A stretch of DNA of 64,000 nt from NCBI RefSeq assembly GCF_018215265.2, contig NZ_CP136562.1, positions 930,001 through 994,000 of the forward strand, given 5' to 3'. Position numbers and translations under genes: made by a program. Under the pieces are notes generated by a model. It did not search any database, was not told the DNA's origin, and saw nothing but the letters and a program-made list of their open reading frames with translations. Shown one piece after another: positions 34,566 to 44,912 of the stretch; position 1 is the stretch's first letter; every line of letters starts with the position of its first letter. Source of the stretch: Paenarthrobacter sp. GOM3. GTDB taxonomy: Bacteria > Actinomycetota > Actinomycetes > Actinomycetales > Micrococcaceae.

Positions 34566-35508
34566 TGGCGCCTCGCTGGAAGCCATCCGCGCCAAGGCAC
34601 TCAAGCAGTATGGGCCGGGCGCGCGCATAGTATCCGCCGAGAAGGTCACCAATCCGGGCATCGTGGGTCTGTTCGCCGCCGCCAGGTTTGAGGCCACAGT
34701 CGAGGTTTCGGACGCCCCCGGTCCCGCCGACCACCAGGCGCCGCCAGCTGCCCCGCTGGTTGAGCCCGGTCCCGTTCACGAACTCCACGGGCCAGCCATC
34801 GCGGCCCTCCTGGAACGTGCCGACGCCGCAGAACTCGAAATGCACAAGCCCGCTCCCGCACCGGTCTCCACCGCATCCCCGGACTTCGCGGGCCTGCTGG
34901 AACAGCTCGGCAAGGAACTGCAACCGGCTGGTCCATCTCCCGCCGTACCGGCCTTGGCGACCTTGCCGCCGTCGACCGCCATCCCAACGCCAAAAGTTCC
35001 GCAGCCCATGACAGGCGACGGTAACCTCATCGTCCTCCTGGGCCTCGGCGACGACGCGCTCGGACCGGCCCTGGAAATGTCCATAGCCGCCGGCGGCTTA
35101 GACGTCCGCACCGCAGGCCGCCTCACCGCCTTCGGTCACCTCCACATCCAAGGCAGGCAAGGCACGACGGCGGCGCGCGCCCAGGCCGTCCTCACCGGCC
35201 AGACCGTTGTGGTTGCGTTCGGGCTCGGCCGCCCGGGGGACGTGCCGTCAAACGGGGCCGACATCTCCCTCCTGGCCGCCGACCAAGTGTGGGTGGTGGT
35301 CGATGCCAGGCACAAAGCAGAAGACACGAAGGCCTGGGTGCGGGCCCTCCAGCGTGTGCTGGCAGGGGAGTCCGTGGGCGTTGACGCGCTCGCCGTCATC
35401 GGTGCCTCGGAAACCGCGAGCCCGCAAACGGTGGATACGCTGGAGCTTCCTGTCGGTTGGGTGGAAGGCAAACCCGCCACCGCACCCGTCCTTGGAAAGG
35501 TAGATTGA
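34543..35508 (+). CDS. FlhF-like protein lacking a GTPase P-loop
   Basis: 321 aa. The N-terminus MQKRYKLSGASLEAIRAKAL, KQYGPGARIVSAEKVT matches the start of FlhF, and the gene is in the flhF position after flhA. The C-terminal domain begins NLIVLLGLGDDALGPALEMS where an SRP-type GTPase would have GxxGxGKTT; no Lys of a P-loop and no DTAG motif are seen. VVAFGLGRPGDVP and WVVVDARHKAEDTKAWVRAL look like a degenerate Rossmann-type domain. Probably a non-GTP-binding FlhF derivative. Overlaps flhA by 23 bp; csrA follows after 4 nt. Confidence 0.75.
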   Translation: MQKRYKLSGASLEAIRAKALKQYGPGARIVSAEKVTNPGIVGLFAAARFEATVEVSDAPGPADHQAPPAAPLVEPGPVHELHGPAIAALLERADAAELEMHKPAPAPVSTASPDFAGLLEQLGKELQPAGPSPAVPALATLPPSTAIPTPKVPQPMTGDGNLIVLLGLGDDALGPALEMSIAAGGLDVRTAGRLTAFGHLHIQGRQGTTAARAQAVLTGQTVVVAFGLGRPGDVPSNGADISLLAADQVWVVVDARHKAEDTKAWVRALQRVLAGESVGVDALAVIGASETASPQTVDTLELPVGWVEGKPATAPVLGKVD

Positions 35509-35512
35509 AACC

Positions 35513-35752
35513 ATGCTGGTACTGACGCGTAAGCCGGGCGAAAAGATCATGATCGGGGACGACATTGTCATCACCGTCATGGAAGGGCGCGGCGACGGCG
35601 TTCGGATCGGAATCGAGGCACCCCGGGGCGTGTCGATTCAACGCAGCGAAGTGGTGGAAGCCATAGCCGCAGCCAACCTGGCAGCAACCCAGGCCGGCCC
35701 CGACGCCGAAGAACTCCTGGCCGCCCTCCGTCCCCCGGCCCCCAAAGACTGA
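35513..35752 (+). CDS. csrA: Carbon storage regulator CsrA
   Basis: 79 aa RNA-binding dimer that represses translation by covering GGA sites. The fold-defining LVLTRKPGEKIMIGDDIVIT, VRIGIEAPRGVSIQRSEV is intact, including RNA-contact residues L4 and R44. The C-terminal 20 residues are an added tail. The likely target is the flagellin leader (9206-9249); FliW, encoded at 5804, should antagonise it. Last gene of the fliM operon. Confidence 0.95.
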   Translation: MLVLTRKPGEKIMIGDDIVITVMEGRGDGVRIGIEAPRGVSIQRSEVVEAIAAANLAATQAGPDAEELLAALRPPAPKD

Positions 35753-35912
35753 CCCTCTCGCACGTTCCGCCCTATTGGGCCGGACGCTCTCTCAGGTTCC
35801 GCCTGGTTGGGCCGGACGCTCTCTCATGTTCCGCCTGGTTGGGCCGGACGCTCTCTCATGTTCCGCCGTGTTGAGCGGGACGCTCTCTCATGTTCCGCCT
35901 TCTTGAGGCGGA
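35753..35912. repeat. Five tandem copies of a 32-bp intergenic repeat
   Basis: Units start at 35753, 35785, 35817, 35849 and 35881, exactly 32 bp apart with no spacers. Core CGCTCTCTCATGTTCCGCCT followed by GGTTGGGCCGGA. The first and last units diverge most. TCCG...CGGA inside each unit can form a small stem. The same family is at 52286-52410. It fills the start of the gap between csrA and the convergent flgN-like gene. Confidence 0.88.
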
Positions 35913-36024
35913 TGCGTCCCCCCTGGAGGAGGCCGACGCCGGGCCTTGGGATCCGCGAAGAGCTCGCCACCCATGGTGGCGCAGTCAATGCGGGTCACGG
36001 ATGGGCGTCTACCGCTAAAGGCGC

Positions 36025-36086
36025 GGGGTGTGAGTGAGGGTTGGGCTGATGGGGTGGGGTGTGAGTGAGGGTTGGGCTGATGGGGC
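36025..36086. repeat. 31-bp direct repeat, two copies
   Basis: GGGGTGTGAGTGAGGGTTGG plus CTGATGGGG at 36025 and again at 36056. Lies in the same non-coding gap (35913-36113), where I see no gene. Confidence 0.7.
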
Positions 36087-36113
36087 CGGGATGTGATGGA
36101 GCGTGGGCGGGAG

Positions 36114-36659
36114 TCAGCCCACGTCCAGGAAATCGCGGAGCGTGGGCAGGGTAGCCGAGCGCACCGCAGCCAAGGCGCGTTGGATGTTCGAATCACGGGC
36201 CAGGAGGTCCAGGTCCGCAACGTCGCTACCCAGTGCCTCATCGGCGCCCGACGGCGATACGAGGGCCACGTCCGGCGGAGCATTCAATAGCTCGACGTTG
36301 CGGGCAACGGCAAGGTCAATTCCTGCCAACAATGCACTCAATCCCCGGCGGTGATCGTCAAGGAGTTCTGGCCACAGTCCCGGGGGCGCGAGCGAAATGA
36401 GGGATGGAAGGGTGGATTGATCCGGGGCTTGCCATTCGGCGGCCAGCGCCGAGGCTTCCACCCCGCGGGCGAGGGATTCGAAGCGCAAATTTTCCAGGAC
36501 TTTTTCGAGTTCGGCCGCGGTGAAGTTCAACCGGTGCCAGTTGCCCGCCCGGAGATGCAGGAGCTGTGTTTCGAGGAGGAAAAGCAGGAAATCCAGCTGC
36601 CTCCGTTCGCGCCACAGCGTTGCCGATAGCTCGTCCGCCCCCACGGTTCCCCAATTCAT
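36114..36659 (-). CDS. FlgN paralogue next to the sigma factor gene
   Basis: 181 aa helical protein, clearly homologous to FlgN at 8545: both have ELSAxLWRERxxLDxLxFxL, a run of LL/QLLxLxAG, xVLExxxxxxLARxVExxxxAAxW. Start ATG 36659; a longer frame would run through the intergenic region. Divergent from the sigma gene (209-bp gap). It may be a chaperone for another late substrate, or a checkpoint protein that links export to sigma28 activity as FlgM/FlgN do elsewhere. The first is known for the family; the second is speculation. Confidence 0.72.
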   Translation of the reverse strand: MNWGTVGADELSATLWRERRQLDFLLFLLETQLLHLRAGNWHRLNFTAAELEKVLENLRFESLARGVEASALAAEWQAPDQSTLPSLISLAPPGLWPELLDDHRRGLSALLAGIDLAVARNVELLNAPPDVALVSPSGADEALGSDVADLDLLARDSNIQRALAAVRSATLPTLRDFLDVG

Positions 36660-36868
36660 TTTTTGTCCCGCCAAAATCACAATTTGGCAGGGTTTATCTT
36701 TACTTCTGTCGAGCGTACACGCAGGGAGCTTTTCAGGTGGTATGTTCACTGAATACGTACCTGATTCGACGCTCAACAATGATGCTCTGATTGGTCTCTG
36801 GACATCGGCGAAACGGCAAAAAGTCGGGTTTGCAACTCAATAATCCGGTCTCATGGGGGGACTCACTT

Positions 36869-37684
36869 TTGAATCGCGAACAGCGCAACGAGCTGGTGTT
36901 GCAGCACCTTCCGCTCGTTGGTTACCTGGTCTCTGACCTTTGTGCGCGCGCAACGCATTTATCGCGCGATGATTTTGCTTCTGTCGGTGCCGTTGCCCTT
37001 ATAACGTCTGCTGATTCCTTCGATCCGGACCTCGGTGTTCCGTTCGGTGCTTTTGCGCGCCGCCGGATAGTAGGTGCCTTCGCGGACGAGATGCGAGCCG
37101 GAGATTGGGCTACTCGGTCGGCCCGCAAGCGGATCAAGGAAACCCTGGGCGTCCAGGAAACCCTGACCAGCATGCTGGGACGGGGTCCCAGCGTGGCTGA
37201 GATGGCTTCGGCCCTGGGTGTCGAGCGCAGCCATGTCGAAGCTGCTCTGGTAGATGCGTCCCGGACGATGACTTCACTGGACGAGGTGGTGGCGGACACT
37301 GTTGCTTCCCCCACGGATTCCCCGGAACACTCGGTCCTGGCTGATGAGCGGATCAAGTACCTCCGTGCCGCCGTCGATGCCCTCCCCGAAAAAATGCGCT
37401 TCGTGGTCCAGGAGATCTATCTCGCGGGACGGTCCGTGAAGGAGCTTGCCGAGGAACTGGGTTCCACGCATGCCGCCGTCTCGCAGCAGCGGGCTGAGGG
37501 GATCCGGCTCATGCGCGACGGACTGGCGGCCCATTACGCCGATTCGCCCGACCAGGTTTTCGAACCGGAATCGCGCATCACGGCCCGCCGCCGCAACGAC
37601 TACCTTTCAGCCTTGGCCGCAGCAACCACGGGTGGAATCACCCGCGGCTTCGGCCTCGGTACCTCACTCAACAGCGCCGTTTAG
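36869..37684 (+). CDS. fliA: FliA/WhiG-type (sigma28) RNA polymerase sigma factor
   Basis: About 271 aa. Region 2 is ELVLQHLPLVGYLVSDLCAR, DSFDPDLGVPFGAFARRRIV, GAFADEMRAGDW; region 3 is RKRIKETLGVQETLTSML; region 4 is LPEKMRFVVQEIYLAGRSVK, ELAEELGSTHAAVSQQRAEG. The TTG at 36869 has TGGGGGGA 7 nt upstream and leads straight into the conserved NREQRNELV; another TTG at 36791 gives 26 more residues. It should read the five TAAC-N15-GCCGATAG promoters. No flgM-like anti-sigma gene is in the window. Confidence 0.9.
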   Translation: MNREQRNELVLQHLPLVGYLVSDLCARATHLSRDDFASVGAVALITSADSFDPDLGVPFGAFARRRIVGAFADEMRAGDWATRSARKRIKETLGVQETLTSMLGRGPSVAEMASALGVERSHVEAALVDASRTMTSLDEVVADTVASPTDSPEHSVLADERIKYLRAAVDALPEKMRFVVQEIYLAGRSVKELAEELGSTHAAVSQQRAEGIRLMRDGLAAHYADSPDQVFEPESRITARRRNDYLSALAAATTGGITRGFGLGTSLNSAV

Positions 37685-37695
37685 ATTCTCAAACA

Positions 37696-37734
37696 ACAAG
37701 GAGGCCGGGCCGCTCAGCGACCCGGCCTCCTTGT
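37696..37734. terminator. Terminator after the sigma factor gene
   Basis: Perfect 14-bp stem ACAAGGAGGCCGGG / CCCGGCCTCCTTGT with an 11-nt loop, between the sigma gene and the convergent MFS gene; usable from both sides. Confidence 0.85.
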
Positions 37735-37762
37735 GTGGGCGGACTGTTTTACTCGTTGTCGG

Positions 37763-39313
37763 CTATTGAGCCTTGGGGACACGGCGGAGTACGACGGCGG
37801 CAAGGGCTGCCGCTCCGGCCATGAGTACCAGCCCAATCGCCGCTGTGATGTGGACACCGGAGTCAAAGGCGACGCGTGCGGCGGCTGTCAGCGCTTCGGA
37901 CAACGGGGCCGGGAGCGTGGAAGCTACATCAACCGCGCCGGCCAGGGTTTCCCCGGACTTCTCGGCGGCATGGCCGGCCACACCGTCGGGTATGACCAGG
38001 TTGTGCTGGTACGAGGCGGTGAGGATGGAGCCAAGGACTGCCGTTCCCAAAAGCGAACCCAACTCGTAACCGGTCTCGGAGATGGCTGACGCCGCTCCCG
38101 ATTTGTCAGCTGGGACGGAGGCCAGGATGAGGTCATTGGAGATGGTCTCCGCAGCGCCAACGCCGACAGCAAGCACAGTGAGTGCCGACAGGAGGAACAC
38201 CGGGCCGCTGCCGTGGTCGCCCACGACAGCCACGAAGTAGCCAACGGCACTGAGCGTCAACCCGCCAGCCACCACGTAGCCGGGCCGGATCTTTTTGACC
38301 AGGGGCACCACCAGCAGGCCGGCGATGACTGTTGCCAGGAGCGCGGGGATCATTGCGATGCCAGCCTCCATGGGGGACTGACCCTCAACCAATTGCAGGT
38401 GTTGCGCGAAGAAGTAGATGAAGCCGGTCATGGAGAACAGCGAGAGTACGTTGGCAATGATTGCCGTACTGAACACCTTGTTCTTGAACAGGCTGACATC
38501 CAGCATCGGGCTGTCGATCTTCTGCTGGCGACGGACGAAGAGAACACCCATCACCAAGCCGAAAAGCATGAACACCGCTGCTGTCGGCTCAAAGCCGTGC
38601 ACCGCGAATTCCTTGATGCCGTAGACAAACGGAGCCATGGTGAATATCGACAGAGCGATGCTGGGGACATCCACGCGGCCGGGGTTTGCGTCCTTGGACT
38701 CGGGGATCAAGGCCCTGCCGAAGGCGAGCAGCGGCAGCAGCAGGAAGGCTGCCACCAGGAAGACGGCGCCCCACCAGAAGTGTTCCACCAGCCAACCGCC
38801 GAAGATCGGGCCGAGGGCGGCACCACCGGAGAACCCGGCAGCCCATACGGCGATTGCGAGCCGGCGGCGGTTGGGGTCGGTGAAGATGTTCCGAATCAGG
38901 GAAAGCGTGGAGGGCATCAGCATTGCGCCGAAGACGCCAAGGCCGGCGCGGCCGGCAATCAGCCATTCGGCGGAAGGCGCGAACGCCGTAGCAGCCGACA
39001 CCGCAGCGAAGCCTGTGCTGCCGATCAGGAGCAGCCGCCGTCGTCCGATCCTATCGCCGAGGTTGCCCATGGAAACGAGGAGCGCGGCAAGGACCAGCGG
39101 GTAGGCGTCCACGATCCAGAGCAGCTGCACGCCGCCAACATCCAGGGAGCGCGCAATTTCGGGCAGGGCAAAGGTGAGCGCGGTGTTGTCGACGGCCACC
39201 AGCAGTACCGGGAACATCAGGAGTGCCAGGGCCGTCCAGTCGCGCCACGGTGCTGCAGGGCCCATAACGGGACGAGCGGAACGGGGAGCTTTGGTGGAGG
39301 ACGGCGAGAACAT
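37763..39313 (-). CDS. MFS drug exporter, DHA2 (14-TM) family
   Basis: 516 aa, about 14 membrane helices. N-terminal motifs WTALALLMFPVLLVAVDNTA, LTFALPEIARSLDVGGVQLL, WIVDAYPLVLAALLVSMGNL and GDRIGRRRLLLIG (motif A) match QacA/SmvA-type drug:H+ antiporters. Divergent from a TetR gene, with the operator 11-26 bp upstream of its start. Typical substrates are cationic toxins, but none can be named here. Confidence 0.9.
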   Translation of the reverse strand: MFSPSSTKAPRSARPVMGPAAPWRDWTALALLMFPVLLVAVDNTALTFALPEIARSLDVGGVQLLWIVDAYPLVLAALLVSMGNLGDRIGRRRLLLIGSTGFAAVSAATAFAPSAEWLIAGRAGLGVFGAMLMPSTLSLIRNIFTDPNRRRLAIAVWAAGFSGGAALGPIFGGWLVEHFWWGAVFLVAAFLLLPLLAFGRALIPESKDANPGRVDVPSIALSIFTMAPFVYGIKEFAVHGFEPTAAVFMLFGLVMGVLFVRRQQKIDSPMLDVSLFKNKVFSTAIIANVLSLFSMTGFIYFFAQHLQLVEGQSPMEAGIAMIPALLATVIAGLLVVPLVKKIRPGYVVAGGLTLSAVGYFVAVVGDHGSGPVFLLSALTVLAVGVGAAETISNDLILASVPADKSGAASAISETGYELGSLLGTAVLGSILTASYQHNLVIPDGVAGHAAEKSGETLAGAVDVASTLPAPLSEALTAAARVAFDSGVHITAAIGLVLMAGAAALAAVVLRRVPKAQ

Positions 39314-39323
39314 GCTCTTACTG

Positions 39324-39339
39324 TACCGTCCGGACGGTA
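39324..39339. promoter_or_regulatory. TetR operator between exporter and repressor
   Basis: Perfect 16-bp palindrome TACCGTCCGGACGGTA, extending to 22 bp with one mismatch. It is 10 bp before the exporter ATG and 46 bp before the tetR-type ATG. Fits repression of both genes. Confidence 0.8.
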
Positions 39340-39385
39340 TAGTTTCAAATTAAACCCCAGCAAACCTTTAGGGAATGATGTACAC

Positions 39386-39925
39386 ATGCCACGAAAACCA
39401 GTTGCCCGGGACGCCGTCCTGGATGCCTACGAAGCCCTCCTCATAGAGGTAGGGGAGCGGGCTGCCACGCTCGACGCTGTCGCCAAACGGGCCGGCGTCT
39501 CGAAGGGTGGGTTGCTTTACCACTTTCCCAACAAGGAGTCGCTGATCAGCGCCCTGCTGGAACGCCTGGACCAACTGGCCGAACAGGATATTGAGCAGAT
39601 GAGGGCCGCGCCGGACGGTGCTGCCGCCTACTTCATCCGGACGTCCCTGTGGGCCGGGACGCCGATGGACCGTGCGTTTGTTGCCGCGACCCGCCTGGCC
39701 GAGGTTGCCCACGAAGAAACCCGCCGCAGGTTTGCCGGAATCCAAAAGCAATGGCTCGATGTCCTCGCCAAGGATGTCGGCCCCGAGGTCGCGAAGGCCG
39801 TTAGCTACATGGGCGACGGGCTGTATTTCAACGCAATGTTCGAGGGCGGCCAGGAGGCCGGTAACGATGGCCGGGAGGCCGACGTCGAAATCCTGCTCGG
39901 AGTGCTGGAGCGGCTGCGGAAGTAG
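39386..39925 (+). CDS. TetR-family repressor of the MFS exporter
   Basis: 179 aa. N-terminal HTH (AVLDAYEALLIEVGERAATL, DAVAKRAGVSKGGLLYHFPN, KESLISALL) and a helical ligand domain with a TetR_C-like end (YMGDGLYFNAMFEGG). Expected to bind the palindrome at 39324-39339 and release on drug binding. ATG 39386; the long in-frame extension upstream lies antisense to the exporter. Confidence 0.9.
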   Translation: MPRKPVARDAVLDAYEALLIEVGERAATLDAVAKRAGVSKGGLLYHFPNKESLISALLERLDQLAEQDIEQMRAAPDGAAAYFIRTSLWAGTPMDRAFVAATRLAEVAHEETRRRFAGIQKQWLDVLAKDVGPEVAKAVSYMGDGLYFNAMFEGGQEAGNDGREADVEILLGVLERLRK

Positions 39926-40025
39926 CACGTCAGCCCATTTGCGGCGACGCCCCGCACGTAGGACAATTAACCCTTGTGGCCTGCCCTGAACCAGGGTCAC
40001 GTTATAACTGAACATTGCCTATGAT

Positions 40026-40252
40026 CTGCGGCGGGAGAGTCCTGCAAGCATGTGATGCAGGCGCCGTAGGAGCAAACCCTCCCCAGGAATCTCTCAGGCC
40101 CACGCACCGCCGCGGCAAGGCAACTCTGGAAAGCAGCAGGCGTTCTGCCCACCTAAGGGTGAAAGAGCGTTGTGCTCACCGACGGTGCAAGCGATGTTGT
40201 CCAAACAGCGCGGAAACTCTCAGGTCCAATACAGAGCGGGGAGGAACCCAGC
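40026..40252 (+). promoter_or_regulatory. Tandem glycine riboswitch
   Basis: Two aptamers precede gcvP. The first (about 40026-40136) has GCGGGAGAGTCC, GCGCCGTAGGAGCAA and AATCTCTCAGGC. The second (about 40137-40252) has GGTGAAAGAGCG, ACGGTGCAAGCG and AACTCTCAGGTCCAATACAG followed by a closing stem. These are the conserved cores of the class. Glycine binding normally turns on cleavage genes. A TATAAC -10-like box is at 40003-40008. The gap 39926-40296 holds nothing else. Confidence 0.93.
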
Positions 40253-40296
40253 CGCTGTGGCGTACCCAAACGCCGCCCAAGTAATGGAGTTCCTTC

Positions 40297-43143
<2,847 letters not shown>

Positions 43144-43155
43144 GGGGTTCCCGCG

Positions 43156-44304
43156 ATGACTGAGAACTACACTGCCCTCTACGAAGAGCACAAGAAGCTC
43201 GGCGCGTCCTTCACCGATTTCGGTGGCTGGCAGATGCCGCTCAAGTACTCCTCCGAACTGGCTGAGCACCATGCAGTCCGTAAGTCCGCCGGCCTGTTCG
43301 ATCTCTCCCACATGGGCGAAGTCTGGGTCACCGGACCGGAAGCCGCTGCGTTCCTGGACTACGCACTGGTAGGCAAAATCTCCGCCATGGCCGAGGGCAA
43401 GGCCAAGTACTCGCTGATCTGCCAGGAACACGGCGGCATCATCGATGACCTCATCACCTACCGCCGCCCCTCGCCCGAAGAAGGCGTGGACAAGTTCCTC
43501 GTAGTCCCCAATGCGGGCAACGCGAAGGTAGTGGCTGACGCCCTTCAGGAGCGGTCCGCCGGCTTCGATGTCCTTGTTGAGGACGCCTCCGCCGAGACCT
43601 CACTCATCGCCGTCCAGGGTCCCCTCGCCGAAGCAATCCTCCTGCGCCTTGTGCCTGCCGAGCAGCACTCCCTGCTGACGGAACTGAAGTACTACGCCGC
43701 CGTCGAGGTCACCTTCCTGGTAGCAGGCAGCGGCCAGGACCTGCTGCTGGCACGCACCGGCTACACCGGCGAGGACGGCTTCGAGATCTTCGTGCCCAAC
43801 GAATCCGCCGCAGCCTTGTGGCAGGCCATTGCCGCCGTCGCGGAGGAAGGTGAGCTCATTCCCGCCGGCCTCGCATCCCGTGACTCCCTCCGCCTCGAAG
43901 CAGGCATGCCCCTCTACGGCAACGAGCTTTCCCGTGAAGGCAACCCCTTCGCCGCGGGACTCGGGCCCGTGGTTGCGCTGTCCAAGGAAGGCGACTTTGT
44001 TGGCAAGGAAGCCCTTGCTGCCTTGAAGGCAGAGGGTGCCGGTTCCACCAGCGGCCGCAAGCTCGTAGGCCTCAAGGGTCTGGGCCGCCGCGCTGGCCGC
44101 AGCCACTACCCGGTCTTGAAGGACGGGGTTGTTGTTGGCGAGGTGACCTCCGGCCAACCCAGCCCGACGCTCGGCTACCCGGTAGCGTTGGCGTATGTCG
44201 ACGTCGAGTTTGCCGAAGTTGGGACTGCGCTGGACATCGACCTGCGCGGCAAGGCTGAGCCCTTCGAAGTCGTTGCCCTGCCGTTCTACAAGCGTCAAAA
44301 GTAG
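43156..44304 (+). CDS. gcvT: Aminomethyltransferase, T protein
   Basis: 382 aa. Transfers the one-carbon unit from GcvH to tetrahydrofolate. Features: ASFTDFGGWQMPLKYSSELA, GLFDLSHMGEVWVTGPEAAA, ARTGYTGEDGFEIFVPNESA, ASRDSLRLEAGMPLYGNELS. Normal length. Between gcvP and gcvH with a 34-nt gap to the latter. Confidence 0.96.
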   Translation: MTENYTALYEEHKKLGASFTDFGGWQMPLKYSSELAEHHAVRKSAGLFDLSHMGEVWVTGPEAAAFLDYALVGKISAMAEGKAKYSLICQEHGGIIDDLITYRRPSPEEGVDKFLVVPNAGNAKVVADALQERSAGFDVLVEDASAETSLIAVQGPLAEAILLRLVPAEQHSLLTELKYYAAVEVTFLVAGSGQDLLLARTGYTGEDGFEIFVPNESAAALWQAIAAVAEEGELIPAGLASRDSLRLEAGMPLYGNELSREGNPFAAGLGPVVALSKEGDFVGKEALAALKAEGAGSTSGRKLVGLKGLGRRAGRSHYPVLKDGVVVGEVTSGQPSPTLGYPVALAYVDVEFAEVGTALDIDLRGKAEPFEVVALPFYKRQK

Positions 44305-44338
44305 CCAGTTTTTCATTCACCACACGTAAGGAAACAGA

Positions 44339-44725
44339 ATGCCCAAAGTAGCGCCCGAACTTCAGTACTCCGACGAGCACGAGTGGGTTTCCCGCGGCGA
44401 AGGGAACTCGGTGTCTGTTGGTATCTCCGAGGTTGCCACCGACGCCCTGGGCGACATTGTCTACGTTGACCTGCCCGAGGTAGGTTCCACCGTCACCGCA
44501 GGCGAAACCTGTGGCGAAGTCGAGTCCACCAAGTCGGTCTCCGACCTGTACTCGCCCGTCACCGGCGAGGTCACGGAAACCAACGACGCCGTTGTTTCCG
44601 ACCCCGCGCTCATCAACAACGACCCCTACGGCGCTGGCTGGTTGTTCAAGGTGGCCGCCACCGAGGACGGCCCGCTGCTCTCCGCCGAGGAATACGCCTC
44701 CAAGAATGGCGGAGACCTGTCCTAG
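44339..44725 (+). CDS. gcvH: Glycine cleavage system H protein
   Basis: 128 aa lipoyl carrier. Lipoylation site Lys65 in [16 protein letters not shown]. Fold markers SDEHEWVSR and [13 protein letters not shown] are intact. AAGGAAA before the ATG. Followed by a terminator-like hairpin, which ends the gcvPTH operon. Confidence 0.97.
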   Translation: MPKVAPELQYSDEHEWVSRGEGNSVSVGISEVATDALGDIVYVDLPEVGSTVTAGETCGEVESTKSVSDLYSPVTGEVTETNDAVVSDPALINNDPYGAGWLFKVAATEDGPLLSAEEYASKNGGDLS

Positions 44726-44733
44726 GGATCCCG

Positions 44734-44761
44734 CCACGCGAGCCCAGTGGGCGTAGCGTGG
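44734..44761 (+). terminator. Hairpin after gcvH
   Basis: CCACGC / GCGTGG with an inner CCCA / TGGG pair, followed by TTTG. Lies 8 nt after the gcvH stop. Confidence 0.6.
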
Positions 44762-44783
44762 TTTGTAGTAACTGAATAATTCG

Positions 44784-44880
44784 CGACGCCGGGTTGCCGC
44801 CTTTGGGGGCCATCCGGCGTCGTGCTTCGGTCGCCTTCCGCCACAAGCGGGAGTGGCCATCCGGCAGGACCATCTGCCGG
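44784..44880 (+). promoter_or_regulatory. Structured leader upstream of sdaA
   Basis: Two hairpins: CGACGCCGG / CCGGCGTCG (44784-44792 with 44814-44822, 9 bp) and CCGGCAG / CTGCCGG around GACCAT (44861-44880, 7 bp). GGCCATCCGGC occurs in both. The leader is close to the glycine operon and precedes serine deaminase. Could be a terminator plus leader hairpin or a cis-regulatory RNA; I do not recognise a known class. Confidence 0.45.
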
Positions 44881-44912
44881 GACATCTCAAGTTTTATGAA
44901 GGAATCACGGCT

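Noticed and set aside
35753..35912. CRISPR array
   Set aside because: Units are directly abutting at a 32-bp period with no unique spacers, and no cas genes are present.
36622..36629. GCCGATAG as a sigma28 promoter for the sigma gene
   Set aside because: It lies inside the flgN-like gene and the bases 15 nt upstream (CCGT) do not resemble TAAC.
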